Of a DNA stretch of 10,636 nt, positions 6,445 to 10,636 are shown piece by piece. The position numbers and the translations under genes were made by a program. Origin of the DNA: a bacterium (GTDB lineage: Bacteria; Zhuqueibacterota; Zhuqueibacteria; Residuimicrobiales; Residuimicrobiaceae); contig JAAYTV010000163.1 of assembly GCA_012523655.1 (NCBI GenBank), positions 1 through 10,636 of the forward strand, given 5' to 3'. Under the pieces are notes generated by a model that saw only the letters and a program-made list of their open reading frames with translations, did not search any database and was not told the origin of the DNA. Positions within the stretch are counted from its first letter, which is position 1. Every line of letters starts with the position of its first letter.

Positions 6445-8406
6445 ATGGCTGCCGAGGGCGTCACCGTGCAAACACATTTCAGGCGGGCTGTTCCTTTTTT
6501 AACGATATTCTTGTTTGCTTTCAGTCTGCGTTTGATCTATTTGCAGGACTATCGAAATCATCCTTTGTTCGCTTTTCCTCAGGTCGACGCTGAGACTTAT
6601 CTCGCCCAAGCCAAACAGATGGCGGACGGCCGTTTCTTTCAAACCAACCGATACAGCTTTTATCAACCGCCGCTCTACCCGGTCCTGCTCGCCGCGTGCA
6701 TGTATGGGATCACCACGCAGCTCTATTGGATTCATCTTTTCCAAATGATTCTGGGATCCATCAACTGTCTATTGCTCTACAAGGTGGGCCAGTATTGCTT
6801 TCCCTCTTCCGCCGCCCTACTCGCTGCCCTGGCCGCCGGTTGCTATTGGCCGCTGATCTATTTCGACGGCGAGCTGTTGCCGCCCACCGTGGCCATCTTT
6901 TTTATCCTGCTAGTTATGTTTTTTTGGTTCAAATTTAATAATTCTGCCAACGGGTTGACGCTTTTCCTGGCTGGAGCCAGTTTAGGATTTGCCGCGCTCA
7001 CCATTCCCAACATACTTTTATTCGGCTGGACAGCCTGTCCCATCGTTATTTTTTTTCTAAGATCATCCGAAAAGCCCCCCGCCCCGTGGATGCACGCTTT
7101 GAAAAGCATGTTGATCTTTGCCGCCGCTTCGATCTTGCCTTTGGCGCCGGTCTCCCTGTATCATTGGCATATTGAAAAAGTTTTCGTGCCGATCTCACAT
7201 AACGGCGGCCTCAATTTTTACATCGGCAACAGTCCGAAAGCGGAAAACGCGGTCGGCATTCGTCCCGGTGAGGAATGGGATCATTTTATTCAAACTCCAC
7301 AAAGAGAAAACCCGCATCGTGTTCTTTCCAGCGCCGCGTTTTCAAGGTATTGGTACAAGAAAAGCTGGCAGACTATCAGCCGCCAACCTCTTGATTTTGT
7401 GCAGAATACTATGCGCAAACTGTTTTGCCTTCTGGACGCTTATGAAACCAAGCGAAATATGGATATCTATTTTTTTCGAGATAAATTTTCCCCCCTCATG
7501 AAATGGCCACTGTTGGGTTTTGGCGTCGTACTGCCTTTCTCGCTTCTTGGCCTGGTCTGGCCGCGGCCGGCAAATCCGCACCGCACTTTTCTCGCCTGGT
7601 ATCTTTATATCTATGGATTCTCAGTCATTCTTTTTTTCGTCACTGCCCGCCACCGCCTTCCCCTGACGCCGGTGCTTCTGCTGTTTGCCGCTCACGCCTG
7701 GATGCAACTGTTTCATCGGTTTCGCGCAAGAAGACCGCCATGGAAGCAAATAGCATTCATCGCTACAACGGCTCTGTGGATTCATCTGGATCCAGCCGGC
7801 GTACGCCCCACTCACGCACAGCAGGTGGCCTCGCAAGCGGAGAGCTGGTACTATTGGGCTAGATCCATCGGCGACGCTGCAAACCGGAAAAGCTCCTCGG
7901 CGGATCAAGTGACCGGACTGGAGGACGCTATCCGGACTATGCAAGTCTCCGTACAATGCGATTCTTCTTTTTCTTATCCACATACTTTTATCGGCATTTA
8001 TTCCGTGCAAATCGCCAAGGAGCGGCTTAAAGAGATCGTTTCATCGGACACGCCTGATGATGAAAAACAGCGGCTCCTGGCGCAAGTGACGTCGCGATTA
8101 ACCTTCGCCGAACGCCATTACCGGCAGGCCCATTTGCTCGCCCCTTACCAGGTCTCTCCGGTTTATAATCTTTGTCTCGCGCTCTACTATCAGAATATAG
8201 TCGATTACAATAATCCCTCTCTACCACCCGATGTTTTGCAAGCGGCTATAGTAAGACGGAGTGATGAAATCATCCTTTTTCTGGATCAGCTGCTTCAACA
8301 AAAGTATCTCGACGATTCCGCCAGGTATGAGGAGCTTCAATTCAAGGCGGCGATGCAGAGAGAGCAAGTTTTGCAAAGTGCGACTTTTTCTAAAGGCATA
8401 AGCTGA
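6445..8406 (+). CDS. Multi-pass GT-C (family 39/PMT-like) glycosyltransferase with soluble C-terminal extension
   Basis: A 653-residue membrane protein that probably transfers a sugar from a lipid-phosphate donor onto a glycan, lipid or protein outside the cytoplasmic membrane. Hydrophobic segments appear at about 15-33, 76-92, 96-114, 121-140, 147-162, 171-206, 221-237, 353-372, 382-400, 405-420 and 436-448. The first periplasmic loop has the acidic pattern VDAETYLAQAK (D48, E50), where GT-C enzymes keep catalytic acidic residues, and then YQPPLYPVLLA, typical of PMT_2 proteins. A later loop reads NFYIGNSP. Residues from about 450 to 653 are soluble and helical, somewhat TPR-like (YWARSIGD, TFAERHYRQAHLLAPYQVSP), unusual for this family. 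ATG 6445 has no clear ribosome binding site; GTG 6466, 8 bases after GAGGG, is an alternative start that would drop seven residues. The stop overlaps the next start (TGATG). Confidence 0.78.
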   Translation: MAAEGVTVQTHFRRAVPFLTIFLFAFSLRLIYLQDYRNHPLFAFPQVDAETYLAQAKQMADGRFFQTNRYSFYQPPLYPVLLAACMYGITTQLYWIHLFQMILGSINCLLLYKVGQYCFPSSAALLAALAAGCYWPLIYFDGELLPPTVAIFFILLVMFFWFKFNNSANGLTLFLAGASLGFAALTIPNILLFGWTACPIVIFFLRSSEKPPAPWMHALKSMLIFAAASILPLAPVSLYHWHIEKVFVPISHNGGLNFYIGNSPKAENAVGIRPGEEWDHFIQTPQRENPHRVLSSAAFSRYWYKKSWQTISRQPLDFVQNTMRKLFCLLDAYETKRNMDIYFFRDKFSPLMKWPLLGFGVVLPFSLLGLVWPRPANPHRTFLAWYLYIYGFSVILFFVTARHRLPLTPVLLLFAAHAWMQLFHRFRARRPPWKQIAFIATTALWIHLDPAGVRPTHAQQVASQAESWYYWARSIGDAANRKSSSADQVTGLEDAIRTMQVSVQCDSSFSYPHTFIGIYSVQIAKERLKEIVSSDTPDDEKQRLLAQVTSRLTFAERHYRQAHLLAPYQVSPVYNLCLALYYQNIVDYNNPSLPPDVLQAAIVRRSDEIILFLDQLLQQKYLDDSARYEELQFKAAMQREQVLQSATFSKGIS

Positions 8407-8408
8407 TG
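8404..8408 (+). promoter_or_regulatory. TGATG stop/start junction, glycosyltransferase to glycosidase
   Basis: The A of the upstream TGA is the first base of the downstream ATG, a standard coupling arrangement. Together with the AAAGG at 8392-8396 it suggests the two genes are one operon. Confidence 0.7.
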
Positions 8409-10636
8409 ACCAATCGAGTATGCACGTTTTTGTCGGCGGTGATCCTTGCCGTTCAGGTGTCGGCCGCCGGTCAACCGGTCGGTGCCAGGTCTGCTATCTG
8501 GACCATCGCATTACCTCCCTCTCTAGCCGAGGATAAAGCTGTTCAAGCGGCACTGGCTGATCTGAACACGATCGCAGAATCCTGCGGAATGCAATTCTCC
8601 GCTCCCCAGGCGTTTAGTGCTTTGCCAGGGCAGGTCGCTGTACTCAGCCGCGTTGGAGGAAAGAAAGCGGTTGATCTGCTTCGACCCTATAAAACCACAT
8701 GGATGCCGGTGCACCACCCTGAAGGCTTTAAAATATTGACGGTAGGTCAAGAGCCGAATAAAGCTTTGCTCATTTCCGGCGGATCCCCGCTCGGCGTCGC
8801 ATACGGCTTCTATTGGCTTTATGACCGCATGCGCGTGAATAAAAACCTTCCAGACCTCATGGTCGAAAAAGAGCCTTCGTTGACCATTCGCATGACCCGC
8901 AGTATGGTCGCCAACAAAGACGACCTGCATCGAGCTTTGCGTTTCGGACTGAACACGGTGTTTGGCGAAAACCCTCTCAATCTGATTCCCTGGGATTCTG
9001 AACCAGAGGGCCGCGAGAACGCTGCAAAACGGGAAACCGCCAAAGCATTGATCGAGTACGCGCACGCCTTGCACATGAAATATCTGGCCTTTGGCACTGA
9101 TTTCACTTTTCATCCCTCTCTGCTGCAAGAGTTCAAGGCGACCTTATCCCCCGATGATCCCGCGTTCTGGGAAGCGGTGCAGGCGAAATACCGCCGGCTT
9201 TTTCATGCACTGCCGGAACTGGACGGTCTGGCAAATTTTCTCGGCGAAGAGCAAATGTATTGGGGGGATTACCAAACTTTTGATCCCATTCATCACGGCG
9301 TCGACTGCGACTGGAGTCTGGAAAAACGGTATCGCACGTTCCTCACCAAAGTGCGGGACGTCGTTGCCGGGGAATTCGGCAAACTCTATTTTCATATTAC
9401 TTGGGACAATTCCCCCGCTGAAGTGCACGCCCAACCGCAGGTGTATCGACGAATCTTGGATGAAACCGTGCCGGTCGAAAATTTATATCTCCTCCCCAGC
9501 TCGACTCAGAATGACCGCTGGTGGTTTCAGGCCTTTAATCCGACCTTTAATCAGACCCCTCATCACATGCTGGTCATCTTTGAAACCATGGATTATCATC
9601 ACGGCGAAAATATGTTTCCGACTTTTCCCGGACCTTATTACCAGGCATGGCTGCAGCTGGTGCAGAACTCTGCACCACGCAATCTGCAGGGCGCCAACGC
9701 CGATATGCCGGCCCAGGATGTCTGGAACGAAACCCGCAATCTGACCGCCTACACACTCTACCGACTGATGTGGAATCCCCAAGAAGATTTGCAGGCCATT
9801 GCTCACGATTTCGCCGCCATTCATTTCGGTATGGCGGCCGCTGACGGCATGGCTGACTTTTTCATGCTGTCGCCCATTGCCTATAAATATGGTCTTTATA
9901 TCGAGCCGGTCGTCTATGGACAGTTCACTTCTTTGCCACACATTCGGGTCGGCTCGTTTGTCGTTCAGGGATTTCCTGCCATCGATCGGGGCAAGGAGCA
10001 CATTGAATTTTTACGCCGGCTCTATGTACGCTGCAAGCCCTGGATCCCCGAGACCCTGTCCTACCTGGACCATGGTTTGGAAACCGCTGAAATCATGTGC
10101 CGCAAATTCGAACTGGTCGCTCCGACGCTGGCTGATGAAACGCGAGCGAATCAAGTCGCTCAGGCCTTGGATATGACTCGTCAGTTGATTCAGACCAACA
10201 ACCGTTACGTTAAAAGCTTTTTCTCTTATTTTCACTATCTGGAGAATCCTGATGAGTCCAACCGGCAGCAGCTGGCTGATCATATTCAGGCCCTGCAGAT
10301 CGCCTGCGACCAATTCCAGCGTGTCCCGGGATTCGGCTATGATCTGGCCGGAGTCCGTCAGCTGATTGTCAATGCGCAATCGTTGCTGCAGGACAGGGCT
10401 GCAGCGGAGAAGGAACTTTTAGAAGCGCCTACTATGACTGAGATTGAAACCGCGGTTGCCCGAGAGCAGGAGAAATACGCCCGTATTCTGCAGGATCATG
10501 CGGAACAGGTGGTCCGAGTGTTGCATTGGCAGGGCCGGGTGGATGGCGTGGATGTCTTGAAGATCAGAGATAGGAATCTGGAGATAGAGCACGTCAAATG
10601 GGACGCCATCTATTTCAAAGAGCAGACATTTTTTAC
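8406..10636 (+). CDS. Exported glycoside hydrolase resembling family 67 (alpha-glucuronidase-like), 3' end outside window
   Basis: An uninterrupted frame from ATG 8406 to the right edge (743 codons visible, no stop). The start sits in TGATG with the glycosyltransferase stop, and AAAGG lies 9 bases upstream. A signal peptide is plausible (VCTFLSAVILAVQVSA, cleavage near residue 21). Residues from about 30 to 140 resemble the small alpha/beta domain before the barrel in GH67/GH20-type enzymes, ending in LLISGGSPLGVAYGFYWLYD (121-140). A probable TIM barrel follows. LGEEQMYWGDY (279-289), KLYFHITWDN (326-335), QNDRWWFQAF (368-377) and FETMDYHHG (392-400) occupy the order of GH67 SEGxPGP, MWRAFVY, GPIDFQ and QEYxG. 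YRLMWNPQEDLQAIAHDF (452-469) mirrors GH67's RLAWNP region. The visible end is helical and charged. GH67 enzymes remove glucuronic acid from xylan fragments; the altered motifs make the substrate uncertain. Confidence 0.72.
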   Translation, partial: MTNRVCTFLSAVILAVQVSAAGQPVGARSAIWTIALPPSLAEDKAVQAALADLNTIAESCGMQFSAPQAFSALPGQVAVLSRVGGKKAVDLLRPYKTTWMPVHHPEGFKILTVGQEPNKALLISGGSPLGVAYGFYWLYDRMRVNKNLPDLMVEKEPSLTIRMTRSMVANKDDLHRALRFGLNTVFGENPLNLIPWDSEPEGRENAAKRETAKALIEYAHALHMKYLAFGTDFTFHPSLLQEFKATLSPDDPAFWEAVQAKYRRLFHALPELDGLANFLGEEQMYWGDYQTFDPIHHGVDCDWSLEKRYRTFLTKVRDVVAGEFGKLYFHITWDNSPAEVHAQPQVYRRILDETVPVENLYLLPSSTQNDRWWFQAFNPTFNQTPHHMLVIFETMDYHHGENMFPTFPGPYYQAWLQLVQNSAPRNLQGANADMPAQDVWNETRNLTAYTLYRLMWNPQEDLQAIAHDFAAIHFGMAAADGMADFFMLSPIAYKYGLYIEPVVYGQFTSLPHIRVGSFVVQGFPAIDRGKEHIEFLRRLYVRCKPWIPETLSYLDHGLETAEIMCRKFELVAPTLADETRANQVAQALDMTRQLIQTNNRYVKSFFSYFHYLENPDESNRQQLADHIQALQIACDQFQRVPGFGYDLAGVRQLIVNAQSLLQDRAAAEKELLEAPTMTEIETAVAREQEKYARILQDHAEQVVRVLHWQGRVDGVDVLKIRDRNLEIEHVKWDAIYFKEQTFF

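Noticed and set aside
8523..9128. Minus-strand open frame of 201 codons, and another at 9483-10001
   Set aside because: Both are antisense to the glycosidase coding frame, with no promoter or ribosome binding site and no recognisable protein.
9091..9744. Plus-strand open frame of 217 codons within the glycosidase region
   Set aside because: It overlaps the long uninterrupted frame starting at 8406, which has the family-like motifs. The 217-codon product is low-complexity and basic with no recognisable domain.
1..10636. CRISPR, transposon or phage signals
   Set aside because: No short regularly spaced direct repeats, no terminal inverted repeats, and no transposase or integrase motifs were seen. 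The only large repeats are the coding paralogues.

Overview
The window looks like a piece of a chromosome or metagenome contig from the Fibrobacterota-Chlorobi-Bacteroidota (FCB) side of the bacteria, in the style of candidate phyla such as KSB1, Calditrichota, Marinimicrobia or Latescibacterota. The reason is the secreted proteins: four genes end in a FlgD-like / type IX-secretion-type beta-sandwich tail. One carries the canonical NNYPNPFNPST opening, and three carry a variant VVPNP(Y/F) opening. Every gene is on the + strand. Base composition is moderate, and I see no tRNA, rRNA, CRISPR array, transposase or integrase. The phylum assignment is an inference.

Region 1 (1-4899) is a head-to-tail array of three paralogous secreted proteins. 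The first is cut by the window edge, so only its fibronectin-III-like part and tail are present. The second (638-2776, 712 aa) and third (2773-4899, 708 aa) are complete: signal peptide, a large N-terminal domain of about 450 residues that I do not recognise, a FnIII-like domain and the sorting-type tail. Both junctions are ATGA stop/start overlaps, so the array is probably one transcript with coupled translation.

Region 2 (4900-5153) is a 254-base spacer. It holds a small AT-rich hairpin, two copies of an extended Shine-Dalgarno sequence (AGGAGGTGATG) exactly 54 bases apart, and two tiny reading frames. It ends in a good ribosome binding site for the next gene.

Region 3 (5154-6359) encodes a 401-aa secreted protein with a probable carbohydrate-binding-like beta-sandwich and a canonical type IX-type sorting tail. 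It is followed by a 12-bp perfect GC-rich hairpin (6366-6394).

Region 4 (6445-10636) is a two-gene coupled unit. The first gene is a multi-pass GT-C (family 39/PMT-like) glycosyltransferase with an unusual soluble helical C-terminal extension. The second starts inside the first gene's stop codon (TGATG) and encodes an exported protein resembling glycoside hydrolase family 67 (alpha-glucuronidase-like). It is open to the right edge, with 743 codons visible. Taken together the window suggests cell-surface or extracellular carbohydrate handling: secreted surface proteins, a sugar-binding protein, a membrane glycan-assembly enzyme and a divergent glycosidase.
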